NCBI GenBank assembly: GCA_017449525.1
Contig: JAFTFL010000018.1
Coordinates: forward strand, 173,526-237,525
DNA length: 64,000 bases
Source: Bacteroidales bacterium
GTDB taxonomy: Bacteria > Bacteroidota > Bacteroidia > Bacteroidales > P3
Direction: 5' to 3'
Shown here: in pieces, positions 55,426 to 63,902 of the stretch
Numbering within the stretch: position 1 is the first letter of the stretch
How the letters are laid out: each line of letters starts with the position of its first letter
Program-made: the position numbers and the translations under genes
The notes under the pieces: generated by a model
What the model was told of the DNA's origin: nothing
Databases searched by the model: none
What the model saw: the letters and a program-made list of their open reading frames with translations, nothing else

Positions 55426-55446
55426 CTGAGCTCTACGTCCCCTACG
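55395..55446 (-). terminator. Long inverted repeat after marC (terminator-like)
   Basis: CGTAGGGGACGTAGGGCTCAG pairs over 21 bp with its near-perfect complement (one mismatch) around a 10-nt loop, 42 bp after the marC stop. There is no T-tract. It may act as a terminator or be part of the repeat array. Confidence 0.6.
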
Positions 55447-55488
55447 ATACTCTATTCAATGAAGTAGCACCTGGAAGTGCTATCTGCG

Positions 55489-56082
55489 CTACTGCACCCC
55501 TTGTATGACAATGGCAATGTTGCTCACAAAGAGCTTCACCGCCATAGCCAGCAGTATGACGCCGAAGAATTTGCGCAGCACATATACAATGTCGCCCCCC
55601 AGGGCCTTGGCCAACTTGTGGAGGTAGCGCAGCACCAGGTAGTCTAAGGCTATATTGAGCAACAGCCCTATCATGATGTTCACCACGTGGTACTCTGCAC
55701 GGAGCGACAGCAAAGCGGTGAGGGCTCCCGGCCCTGCTATCAGAGGGAAAGCTATCGGCACGATGGAGGCTCCCGAACTGGCGCTCTCGTTGCGAATGAT
55801 TTCGCGTCCCAGTATCATTTCCAACGCCAGCACAAACAGTACAAACGCACCAGCCACTGCAAAAGAGGCGATGTCAATGCCAAACAGTCGTAGTACTGCC
55901 TCGCCCGCAAAGAAGAACACCACGAACAGGCCCAAGGCCACCAAGGTGGCCTGCCCAGCGCGTATGGTCTTGCCCTGTTCTTTCATGCCCAAGAAGATGG
56001 GGATGGAACCAGTAATGTCGATTATGGCAAACATCACGAGAAACGAACCGAATATCTCTACCAGGCTTAGGTGTTGCAGCAT
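55489..56082 (-). CDS. MarC family integral membrane protein
   Basis: I start at the ATG at 56082 (M-L-Q-H-L-S-L-V-E-I-F), which gives the usual MarC/NAAT length of 197 residues with six hydrophobic segments. Family marks are F-A-I-I-D-I-T-G-S-I-P-I-F-L, R-x-G-Q-A-T-L and I-V-P-I-A-F-P-L-I-A-G-P-G-A-L-T. The frame stays open upstream to 56727, but that extension is unrelated to MarC (see the fragment at 56230). MarC proteins are of uncertain function; an early link to antibiotic resistance was withdrawn. Confidence 0.9.
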   Translation of the reverse strand: MLQHLSLVEIFGSFLVMFAIIDITGSIPIFLGMKEQGKTIRAGQATLVALGLFVVFFFAGEAVLRLFGIDIASFAVAGAFVLFVLALEMILGREIIRNESASSGASIVPIAFPLIAGPGALTALLSLRAEYHVVNIMIGLLLNIALDYLVLRYLHKLAKALGGDIVYVLRKFFGVILLAMAVKLFVSNIAIVIQGVQ

Positions 56083-56210
56083 TGTGGTCATAGTGCGTAG
56101 GACGATTTGTTGTTTGGTCATCGGCATGCCCTTCACTGCAGCGCGCCTCGCCATGCAGCATGCTGATGCTGCGTAGGTCGCGCGTATGAGGGGGCCTTGC
56201 CTTTTGACTG

Positions 56211-56218
56211 CAAAGATA
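56211..56218 (-). promoter_or_regulatory. Bacteroidota -7 box of marC
   Basis: Reads TATCTTTG on the minus strand, 129 bp before the ATG at 56082. Its position supports the short marC start over the long open frame. Confidence 0.5.
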
Positions 56219-56229
56219 CGCTTTTTAGT

Positions 56230-56727
56230 CCACACCATCCTCTGTCCACAGCTGCGCCACGCTCCACCGCAGCGTGCCGACCTGCCTCTGCGCAGTGTAA
56301 TGGTGAGCGGCGCACGAGGGTCGAGTCGCAGCAGTGTGTCATAGGAATGGGTATTCCAGCATCCCAGCATCGTCGGACTGAGAGTGCCAGTCGGATAGAT
56401 GGAGTCGCCGTTGCTGGTGGTGTACTGCGTCGAGGTCGTCAGAATAGGGAAGTACTGGATAGTTGTGAGCCGATGATGACCCCGCAGTGCCCTGCTGTCG
56501 AATGTCGCGCTCCAGGAGAGTGTGCCGTAGTCCCCAAGTGGATTGCTGGAGGCTGAGGTGTACTGGTTAGTAAAAGCCCCCTTGGTGAGGCTGAGCGTGT
56601 CAGCATGGGCTATGGGGTCGAAGTAGGCCGTGAGGGAAGTATCGCCACGCACTTCCATGTAGCGCGGTGAGAAATGCGAGCCGTCGCTCCTGTGGCTGAA
56701 GCGGTAGCCCGCAGCAGGAGGAACCAA
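56230..56727 (-). pseudogene. Fragment of a secreted InlB-B-repeat-like protein
   Basis: In frame with and upstream of marC lies protein-like sequence: G-Y-R-F-S-H-R-S-D-G ... V-R-G-D-T-S-L-T-A-Y-F, which fits the Listeria-Bacteroides (InlB B) repeat consensus GxxFxxWsDG...vtgdtTLtAyF, followed by a Ser/Thr/Tyr-rich stretch (L-S-W-S-A-T-F-D-S-R, Y-T-T-S-N-G-D-S-I-Y). It lacks a start, a signal peptide and a T9SS domain. The marC promoter lies at its 3' end, so it is probably the remnant of a large surface protein gene, not part of MarC. Confidence 0.55.
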
Positions 56728-56730
56728 AAC

Positions 56731-56769
56731 GAGACGGGGGAGCGACGATCTGCGCCACTCCCCCGTCTC
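56731..56769 (-). terminator. Terminator after the POT transporter gene
   Basis: A perfect 12-bp stem GAGACGGGGGAG / CTCCCCCGTCTC, followed on the minus strand by GTTTTGG, 60 bp after the transporter stop. Confidence 0.75.
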
Positions 56770-56828
56770 AAGGTTAGTTGTATTTCAGTGCTACACCGCT
56801 GCCGCAACAGCGTGCAGCTTGTGGGATA

Positions 56829-58406
56829 CTATTCGGTCTTGTCTGCAGTAACCTTCTCCAACCAGCTGACCATGCCCCACATCACGCCCATGGCAACAAG
56901 GGCGATGCACATAAAGACTGCCCAGCACATCCACAGGTTCGGGAACTTGTTGTACATCAGAGGACCAATCCAGATAAAGAGATTACCTACTGCCGTAGCG
57001 CTCAGCCACAGACCCTGGCATATACCCTGCAGGTGCTTCGGTGCAACCTTTGACACAAAGGAAAGTCCCAGAGGAGAGATGAACAACTCGGCCAACGTGA
57101 GGAAGAAGTAGGTTACGATGAGAACCCACCAACCAGCCTTCTCAGAGTAGGTGCCTTCCACTGCATTGCGATAGGCTTCGCCCGAAGGATAGCCCATCTT
57201 GGCACTGAAGAGGGTGAGGAAGAGGTAGGCAATGGCCACGATGGCCATGCCGATGACTATCTTACGTGGGGTGGAGACCTCCTTGCCTCGACGCGAAAGC
57301 ATGCCGAAGAACCACATAATAATAGGTGTCAGCACAATGACGAAGAACGGGTTGATGCACTGCCAAATTTCGGGTGCTATTTTGTCGGAGTTGACAAAGT
57401 CGCGAGCAAAGACGGAGAGAGACTGGCCGTTCTGGTGGAAGGCAAGCCAGAAGAAGATGCAAACGCCCAACACAGCAAAAAGGGCTGCCATACGCTGCTT
57501 GATCTCCTTGGCCATGGCCGAACGCTCTTCGGGAGTATAGTCGGACGAAGCAGCTGCAACTTTCTTGGCTGGCACGGGGAAGATTTTCTTGGTGCAAAGA
57601 AAGATGACGAGGGAGATAAGCATAGCGGCTACCGATGCAAAGAAGGAGAAGTGCACACCCGTGTTGAACACGTCGAGGTAGCTGCTGCAGAAGTTGCTCA
57701 TGGTGTCAGCAGCAACGGGAACGCCGTTGTTGCCCAGGGTAGAGAGCTCAACAAGCTTGTCGGTTACGACTCCAGCCGAGTCGCCTTTCAAGAAGTTGTG
57801 GCACTGCTCGGGCAGACCTGCATTGTAGACAAAGCCTTTGGTGCTGAGCCACCACTGACGCAAGAACGGGGCGACGAAGGGGGCAATGAGACCGCCAACG
57901 TTGATGAAGACGTAGAAAATCTGGAAACCGCTGTCGCGCTTGCCCTGGGCCTTGCGCAGCGCTTCGGGGCCTTGCTTGGCAGCCTCGGCCTCAAAGTTGT
58001 CGTACATCTGACCTACAAGAGCCTGCAGGTTGCCTTTGAAAAGGCCGTTGCCGAAGGCAATCATCAGCAGTGCAAAACAGGTGAAAGGCAGCAACCACGA
58101 TATGTTGCCCGTGGTGGCGGAGATGGGAATGGCCAGCAGCACATAGCCTGCTGCCATCACGTATAAGCCCATCTGGATAGTACCTTTATAGTTCTGCGTG
58201 CGGTCAGCAATAATACCACCCACCAAGCTTAGCACATAAATCGATGCATAGAACACCGAGTAGATAATGCCGGCCGTGGCATCGGACAGACCGAACTTGG
58301 AGCACAGAAACAGCAGTAATACGGCATTCATGATGTAGTAACCGAAGCGTTCGCCCATGTTACTAAGGGCTGCCGCAATTAGCCCTTTGGGGTGACCTTT
58401 GAACAT
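56829..58406 (-). CDS. POT/PTR2 family proton-dependent oligopeptide transporter
   Basis: POT carriers import di- and tripeptides with protons. I start at the ATG at 58406 (M-F-K-G-H-P-K-G-L-I); the ORF extends upstream without family-like sequence. The 525-residue protein has about 14 transmembrane segments and the hallmark N-M-G-E-R-F-G-Y-Y in helix 1. Other segments are G-G-I-I-A-D-R and S-P-L-G-L-S-F-V-S-K-V-A-P. It would take up the products of the DPP IV, DPP11 and S9 peptidases. Confidence 0.93.
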   Translation of the reverse strand: MFKGHPKGLIAAALSNMGERFGYYIMNAVLLLFLCSKFGLSDATAGIIYSVFYASIYVLSLVGGIIADRTQNYKGTIQMGLYVMAAGYVLLAIPISATTGNISWLLPFTCFALLMIAFGNGLFKGNLQALVGQMYDNFEAEAAKQGPEALRKAQGKRDSGFQIFYVFINVGGLIAPFVAPFLRQWWLSTKGFVYNAGLPEQCHNFLKGDSAGVVTDKLVELSTLGNNGVPVAADTMSNFCSSYLDVFNTGVHFSFFASVAAMLISLVIFLCTKKIFPVPAKKVAAASSDYTPEERSAMAKEIKQRMAALFAVLGVCIFFWLAFHQNGQSLSVFARDFVNSDKIAPEIWQCINPFFVIVLTPIIMWFFGMLSRRGKEVSTPRKIVIGMAIVAIAYLFLTLFSAKMGYPSGEAYRNAVEGTYSEKAGWWVLIVTYFFLTLAELFISPLGLSFVSKVAPKHLQGICQGLWLSATAVGNLFIWIGPLMYNKFPNLWMCWAVFMCIALVAMGVMWGMVSWLEKVTADKTE

Positions 58407-58527
58407 AATTTGTAACTTTTTAGTTGATAATATAATATTTACTCTGTTGCTTGGTCGTACAGCAGGATGCTGTGGATGCAAATGTACGAAATAATGCTGA
58501 GACACAACCTGTGTGGGGGCATTTTCG

Positions 58528-58535
58528 TAATTTTG
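58528..58535 (+). promoter_or_regulatory. Possible -7 box before tsaC
   Basis: TAATTTTG, matching TAnnTTTG, 23 bp before the ATG at 58551. Confidence 0.45.
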
Positions 58536-58550
58536 CACTCGTAATAGCCA

Positions 58551-59210
58551 ATGATTACTACCATGCCATACCCTACTACGCTGTATGCCGAACCCACTGC
58601 CACACGGTTGCTTCGCGAGGCCCTCAACGCACTAAACGAAAAGAAAACACTACTTTATCCCACCGAAACAGTGTGGGGGCTGGGCTGCGCTGCAAATGAC
58701 GACGCGGCTGTACGCAGACTCTACGCCATCAAAGAGCGCGACTCGCACAAAAGTATGCTAATACTGGTATGTGAGGGAACGGCGGAATTGCTTATCGACG
58801 CGGTAGGAGACGCAAAATCACGCTTGCTGTTGCGCCAACAATTACTGCAGCAGCCACGTGCCACCACGGTGGTGTGCCCCGCAGGATTGGGACCAGTGGA
58901 GTGGCTCACTGCACACCAACAAGTCAGCACGTTACTCCCCTCCGAGGACGGCAGCATAGGCATCCGCGTGCCCCACGAGGGTTTTCTACAACGACTGTTG
59001 TCGGCAGCCGGCTATCCTTTAGTAAGCAGCTCGGCCAACCTGTCGGGCAGGCCGTCTCCCACCTCGCGCGCCAAGGTGTCGACCGAGGTATTGGCGCGCA
59101 CGGACTACCTACTGCCGCCCTCCATAGCCGATGAACAGCAACTGCCCACACCACCACCTTCACGCATCGTACGGCTGACGGCCGCTGGCATAGAAATCCT
59201 TCGTCCTTAA
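58551..59210 (+). CDS. tsaC: Threonylcarbamoyl-AMP synthase (Sua5/YrdC family)
   Basis: TsaC makes threonylcarbamoyl-AMP from threonine, bicarbonate and ATP for the t6A37 tRNA modification. The 219-residue protein has K-K-T-L-L-Y-P-T-E-T-V-W-G-L-G (31-45), K-E-R-D-S-H-K-S-M-L-I-L, I-G-I-R-V-P and S-S-S-A-N-L-S-G, all conserved in YrdC. It is a single-domain form without the Sua5 extension. The start could be the ATG at 58551 or 58563. It is 19 bp upstream of the phosphopantetheinyl transferase gene and probably cotranscribed. Confidence 0.94.
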   Translation: MITTMPYPTTLYAEPTATRLLREALNALNEKKTLLYPTETVWGLGCAANDDAAVRRLYAIKERDSHKSMLILVCEGTAELLIDAVGDAKSRLLLRQQLLQQPRATTVVCPAGLGPVEWLTAHQQVSTLLPSEDGSIGIRVPHEGFLQRLLSAAGYPLVSSSANLSGRPSPTSRAKVSTEVLARTDYLLPPSIADEQQLPTPPPSRIVRLTAAGIEILRP

Positions 59211-59229
59211 CCGCCACACCATTTCACTG

Positions 59230-59916
59230 ATGATAGTCCTTTCGTTTTCAGAGCTTCCACTCATCGACATTTCCTTCATCAACAACCTCATTCCCCATCT
59301 CCCCCCCGACCAAAAGGCCTATGCCGAAGCTTCACCCGTGGGCAACATACGCCGCGAACGCGTGGTGAGCTACCTGCTGCTAATGCACGCCCTACAGCTA
59401 CACAACGAGGGCGTTCGTCCGCCCATGCTGCAGCGCATAACGACCTCCGAACTGAAGGCAACGGCCTCGCGGCTACTCGGTGTACCACACCTCTCTCAAC
59501 CAGTATTTCTCTACGGTACGCACGGCAAACCCTCATTTGCCAACGGCGCAATGCCCCACTTCAACCTAAGCCACTGCCGCCGAGCCGTGGTGGTAGCCCT
59601 GCACGAAAGCGCGGTGGGCATCGACGTGGAGAGCCGACGCCGCATCTCCGACCAACTGATGCGCCACACCTGCTCGACCTCCGAACTGGAGACCGTGCTG
59701 GCCGCCCCCGACCCAACCGATGCCTTCATCCGGCTATGGACAAGAAAAGAATCTTACGTAAAGTACACAGGTACTGGCCTCACCGTACCTATTCCCACCC
59801 TACTTGACAACCTGCCCGAGGCAATAACACAGCAGACTCTTCCCCTATCCGACCTTGATGCCTGGGTAACCATCACCTCAGGGATCGCCCCTTCCTCAAG
59901 CGGCAATGCAGAATAA
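59230..59916 (+). CDS. 4'-phosphopantetheinyl transferase (Sfp type)
   Basis: The enzyme attaches the CoA phosphopantetheine arm to carrier proteins. The 228-residue protein has the Sfp-type motifs F-N-L-S-H-C (111-116), G-I-D132-V-E134 (Mg binding) and W-T-R-K-E174-S-Y-V-K178. Sfp types act on NRPS/PKS carriers or, in Bacteroidota lacking a dedicated AcpS, on the fatty-acid carrier; no NRPS/PKS is in this window. Confidence 0.93.
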   Translation: MIVLSFSELPLIDISFINNLIPHLPPDQKAYAEASPVGNIRRERVVSYLLLMHALQLHNEGVRPPMLQRITTSELKATASRLLGVPHLSQPVFLYGTHGKPSFANGAMPHFNLSHCRRAVVVALHESAVGIDVESRRRISDQLMRHTCSTSELETVLAAPDPTDAFIRLWTRKESYVKYTGTGLTVPIPTLLDNLPEAITQQTLPLSDLDAWVTITSGIAPSSSGNAE

Positions 59917-60470
59917 ACGTAAGCAACTTTTCGCCACGGGGAGCACAACAACAAGACAATAGCAGCCACGTCATTAAAATTCATACGCTGTGGTCTAATA
60001 ATCCGAGTGGTCTCGCTGGCCACCGGCCCAAAACTGTACTTGTTTGCCATAGATGAACGGGAAGTTGTATGACATATCTTTTTAAAGACTAAAGACGGAC
60101 AGCGAACCCCATGGATTTCCGACCTCTTCATTATTGGATCAATCGACTGTCTGTAGGCGATCATACTCAATACGGATCCAACTTTCTTCACCACATTACG
60201 AACTTGGATAGCATTCGTTTTGACAATCGTCTCTTCCTCCTTTTGGATAATATTCTTGAGCAACATCCTGCACCTACAGAACGAGCAGAAGTGGGGGCAG
60301 GTGCTGCAAGAGGAGGCAGAGGCCGAAAAATCACAGGTCGATGCCACGCGTTCAATGACATGACCACCACGCGCGCATATATAGACGTATTTGTTCTTCC
60401 CACTATTGCCCCAACCATCACTCATCGTTCGTCCGACGGTCGGGGGTAAAATCATCTCCCCAAACCGTCA
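59917..60470. other. Non-coding or decayed spacer after the PPTase gene
   Basis: Long frames are open here on both strands (minus 59754-60455, plus 60111-60449), but none has recognisable protein motifs, a plausible start region or family resemblance, and the longest overlaps the PPTase gene antisense. I treat the stretch as decayed sequence, probably continuous with the pseudogene region to its right. Confidence 0.5.
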
Positions 60471-60710
60471 TCATGGGGTATTGAGAAAAAGTTCATCCCA
60501 TCCAAACGTATAGATTGATCCATTTACGTGCGTAGAATGACCGACCAATGCGCATCGCTGAGGAAGGAGTACTGGGGTAATGGAACTAAACAAGCAGCCC
60601 CACAGAAGTACGCTTCCATTAAGTTGCTCGTTTAGTATATATACCTCATCCTTACGATGGACTATCAACAAAAACATCTTGCCGTTCGCGTCAAGATGCC
60701 CGTCAATCAT
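60471..60710 (-). pseudogene. Decayed fragment, downstream part of the locus
   Basis: A 79-codon minus-strand frame (M-I-D-G-H-L-D-A-N-G-K-M-F-L-L-I-V-H-R-K-D-E-V-Y ... Y-T-F-G-W-D-E-L-F-L-N-T-P) reads like real protein but has no start context. It lies beyond a frame change from the pseudogene at 60772-61645 and may be its continuation. Family unknown. Confidence 0.35.
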
Positions 60711-60771
60711 TTTTGTTGAATGTGTCGTTACGGTTCTCCGATCAGAGCGACCTGCCGAATCTTATAGCTTG

Positions 60772-61645
60772 CTACCGCGTCCCCTTCAGAACCGTTCCGT
60801 TGTCCAACTTGACGGTTCTACAACCCACGCCTGAGAAGACTATTCCACCAACAACATCCCCCTGCAATCCCACCACCCAGGTGGACCATCTAAACACATG
60901 GCTAATCAGCATACAGAGGCTGCTCACCACAACGTAGCACGCATGGAAGAGGCCGCCTTTGTATAGAACAACGGAGAAACCATGCAGCGTAGCAAGACTG
61001 ACGTACTTGGCATTCATCGAATCCAGCCTAACGTTATTGCTCAAATGCATCCGCTGGTGTAGCCCCTCCCACACACATATAGCGTCCAAATACTCATTCT
61101 CCTTAATGAAGCCAATCACCAAGTCGCCCCCCCTCTTGGGAGCCGTTCTAATCTTGGCCCGCAACCCGCTGAAATCAACATCGTAGTACTACGGCACATG
61201 ACAGAAAGCCGCATTCCGCCACGTGCCGATGCGCCCCTTCTTCATAACCAGCACATCATTAAACCGTACTTAATACATCCGTGGCATTTAGCGAACCGAG
61301 CCATCCGTCTGCTGCACATTCCCCGTCTGGCCGTACACCGTGTCGCGACCAATAAAACAAACGGCCACCTTGTCGCACTTCAAAAATTCCTTCTGCAACT
61401 TGTCCCCTACACAAGCAGTTCCTACCATATAAGCAATTGGTGCTATGTACATTCTTATCATGGACATAGTTCCTGTGATTAGTAGAATACTGCTTTTTAA
61501 CAGACTCCTCCACCGCACTATAGCAAAAAAACCGATGATTCTCCTTGTCAATACGAGTGCGGCATGACATAACGGTCAACATTGACGATGCTACCATAAG
61601 CGACAGCACCAGTTTGTTCAACCTCGATCTTATCATTCTATGCAT
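60772..61645 (-). pseudogene. Degraded lipoprotein-like gene with frameshift and three stops
   Basis: The 5' end encodes a lipoprotein signal (R-L-N-K-L-V-L-S-L-M-V-A-S-S-M-L-T-V-M-S-C). After about residue 50 the reading shifts to another frame, which runs from about 61551 to 60772 with protein-like sequence (G-D-K-L-Q-K-E-F-L-K-C-D-K-V-A-V-C-F-I-G-R; V-I-G-F-I-K-E-N-E-Y-L-D-A-I-C) interrupted in the same frame by TAA at 61288-61290, TAA at about 61273 and TAG at about 61183. These breaks indicate a nonfunctional gene of unknown family, possibly once a surface lipoprotein. Confidence 0.6.
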
Positions 61646-61868
61646 AACTCCGTTCGGTTACTCGTGGGCAACGGAGCGATAAACTACTGTAACTTGTGCC
61701 TTTCCCCACCCATGCGCAACAATACATAAGTACCCATACTTTTTAATCTATCACGATGGTGATACAAAATAATCCCTCATCAATGCCGTCTGTGATGTTT
61801 CGACACAGCCTCGCCCATCGCCGCAGAAAGTTCCGAATGGCCTACTGAAGTTTATTGAACCACAGTGC

Positions 61869-63152
61869 CTACTTCTTAGAATCATGCACTACAACAACAT
61901 CGATGGTCATCCCAACGATAAGCAAGAATAGTGGATAGGCAGGCAACATGAGCCTCCCAAAACCCTCACAGGCAGACAGCATGATGCCAACGCAATGCAT
62001 CGCAGCCATCATAGTGATCACAGAAGGCCAAAACAAAACTTTTTTTCGACGCACAACATACCACATCAACAGCACACAAGCCAGCGTAAGCATCAAATAA
62101 AAAAGGGAGAGAGGCGGCGCAAGAAGCAAACTCCATAAGAAGAGGCAACAGCCAACAAAACTGTGAGTATTGACAGAGGCTGGGAATCGGGACTCGAAAC
62201 TTTCAATCACAAGTCGCGTTCTGTAGCGAAACCATTCCTGACGATGTGCCATTTTCATATCATCACAGGCCTCGTCCAATAGTGCTAATACGCTACTGTC
62301 TTCAGTCACCATGCGATACAAAGGCTCATAATTACACGTCCACAAACTGTCGACACAAAGACACTTCTCTTTTGCCTCTTTATTTCTTATGGCTTCAATA
62401 TCCCACAATCCACTATTCTTAAGTATATACACATCATTAGCAAGAAAAGAGATAGTCAAACTCTTCTTCCCGAAATGTTGCTCCATATTTTGAGCATACA
62501 TTAGCACTCCAATACCAACGAAACAACCTAACATCAACAATATAACGCCCCTTATATAAACACTCGAACGAAGACAAAATATTGTCCATACCACTGGCAG
62601 AACCACAAGTAAGATTAAGAATGTTGGCCTCAGCATGATCATCACAAATGCCAAAAGATGAATTCCTACAGCACGCACATAGGACCACTTCCGCAAAAGA
62701 GTCATCATCTCGTATACCATAATAATCATCAGCGACATACTTAATGATTCAGTCAACAACTCATTACACCACGCAGGCGCGATAACAACGGAATAATACA
62801 AAGCAACACATTCGGCCAGATATCGGGTTGAAAAAAGTTGTCGCCCAATCCTTATTAAGAGATAGACCGAAAGCAAGTGCAATACACTTTGCAAAACTGT
62901 AACAAAAACTCCAGCCCCACCACTTCCAAACAACAACAAGGAAAACTGTAAAATAAGAGGATATACTGGTGTCCTTAAACAATCCATCTTACCATCCAGC
63001 AAGCGGCTCCCCGCCTCAAAATACAAATGAGTATCAAACGAGTCTCCCCTCTCTGTAAAATCAAATAAAACAACAAAAATTGTGGCAATCAATAAAAACT
63101 CGCCCCTTATCCTAGGTTCTGTAGAGAATACATTCCTTTTCATGCTATTCAT
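61869..63152 (-). CDS. GT39-like multi-pass membrane glycosyltransferase
   Basis: The 427-residue protein has about 10-11 hydrophobic segments. An early extracytoplasmic loop, R-G-D-S-F-D-T-H-L-Y-F-E-A-G-S-R-L-L-D-G-K-M, is followed by P-V-Y-P-L, matching the first loop of ArnT/PMT-type enzymes that transfer sugars from polyprenyl phosphate. Catalytic acidic residues would be in that loop. Its A+T content is much higher than its neighbours and it stands alone between a decayed locus and the rRNA operon, which suggests acquisition. Start could be 63152 or 63143. Acceptor unknown. Confidence 0.72.
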   Translation of the reverse strand: MNSMKRNVFSTEPRIRGEFLLIATIFVVLFDFTERGDSFDTHLYFEAGSRLLDGKMDCLRTPVYPLILQFSLLLFGSGGAGVFVTVLQSVLHLLSVYLLIRIGRQLFSTRYLAECVALYYSVVIAPAWCNELLTESLSMSLMIIMVYEMMTLLRKWSYVRAVGIHLLAFVMIMLRPTFLILLVVLPVVWTIFCLRSSVYIRGVILLMLGCFVGIGVLMYAQNMEQHFGKKSLTISFLANDVYILKNSGLWDIEAIRNKEAKEKCLCVDSLWTCNYEPLYRMVTEDSSVLALLDEACDDMKMAHRQEWFRYRTRLVIESFESRFPASVNTHSFVGCCLFLWSLLLAPPLSLFYLMLTLACVLLMWYVVRRKKVLFWPSVITMMAAMHCVGIMLSACEGFGRLMLPAYPLFLLIVGMTIDVVVVHDSKK

Positions 63153-63869
63153 ATATAAATAACGAAAACTACTGCCTATTAGTATTCCCTTTTATACTGT
63201 CATTTATTCGACATTAAGACAAACTTATTCTATTGACTGTAGTAATCCGTCTATCTAATATTATGACATTTGTACCTATACTAGTAATATTTCTTACCAA
63301 CGTCATGACCCTATATCAACTGTAGTAATACATGTCCTATACTTTGTGTTTCTGTTGTAAAGTACTACAATAATAAACAATACACTCTAATATTAAACTT
63401 TAATATTTCTATTTGAAGTATCCTATAAAATCTTGTTTCTTATGCTCCCTAAAAAAGAATAAGTGTTCTTAAAGTCATTAGTCATTATGTAGAGTAATGA
63501 CATCAGAGGCATTAGAGTCTCTAAAACCTTTTGTAGACCCGTTCGAAACGATGTAACACAAGACCACTCATCCTAATCGACTCATCGAATATCTCGTTCA
63601 TGTGGAACTACACTCCTTATTTAAACATTCCCTGTACTCACTCGCCAAACAGCAAGCCCCACAAAAAACTACAACAGCCCCATTCTACAAAGACATTATG
63701 GAATAAAAAGAAGAGACAAGGACTTATCGAAATTACAGAAAGAAGGAGAAAGGATGTCATCGCATCTAACGGCCTAAAGTCCATATAACTTTAAAGACTT
63801 TAACAACCTTAAAGCGAGGGGGGGGGGCTATATCTCCGTCTCATGCCATACCGACAAGGTATAAAAGTA
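63153..63869. other. A+T-rich spacer between the GT39-like gene and the rRNA operon
   Basis: These 717 bp contain no supported gene; a 62-codon plus-strand frame at 63600-63788 is rich in Lys, Thr and Pro without motifs. A run of 10 G occurs at 63818-63827 in otherwise A+T-rich sequence. I see no tRNA. Confidence 0.65.
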
Positions 63870-63896
63870 AAGGGCATCTCATTTAGAGATGCCCTT
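63870..63896 (-). terminator. Terminator of the rRNA operon
   Basis: A perfect 11-bp stem AAGGGCATCTC / GAGATGCCCTT with a 5-nt loop lies directly after the 5S rRNA 3' end. On the minus strand it is followed by TACTTTTAT. Confidence 0.88.
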
Positions 63897-63902
63897 AGAA
63901 AG

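Noticed and set aside
59754-60455. Open frame of 233 codons on the minus strand
   Set aside because: Overlaps the PPTase gene antisense by 160 bp, has no motif or ribosome site, and is Cys/Ser-rich without pattern.
63600-63788. 62-codon frame in the A+T-rich spacer
   Set aside because: Low-complexity Lys/Thr/Pro composition and no start context.
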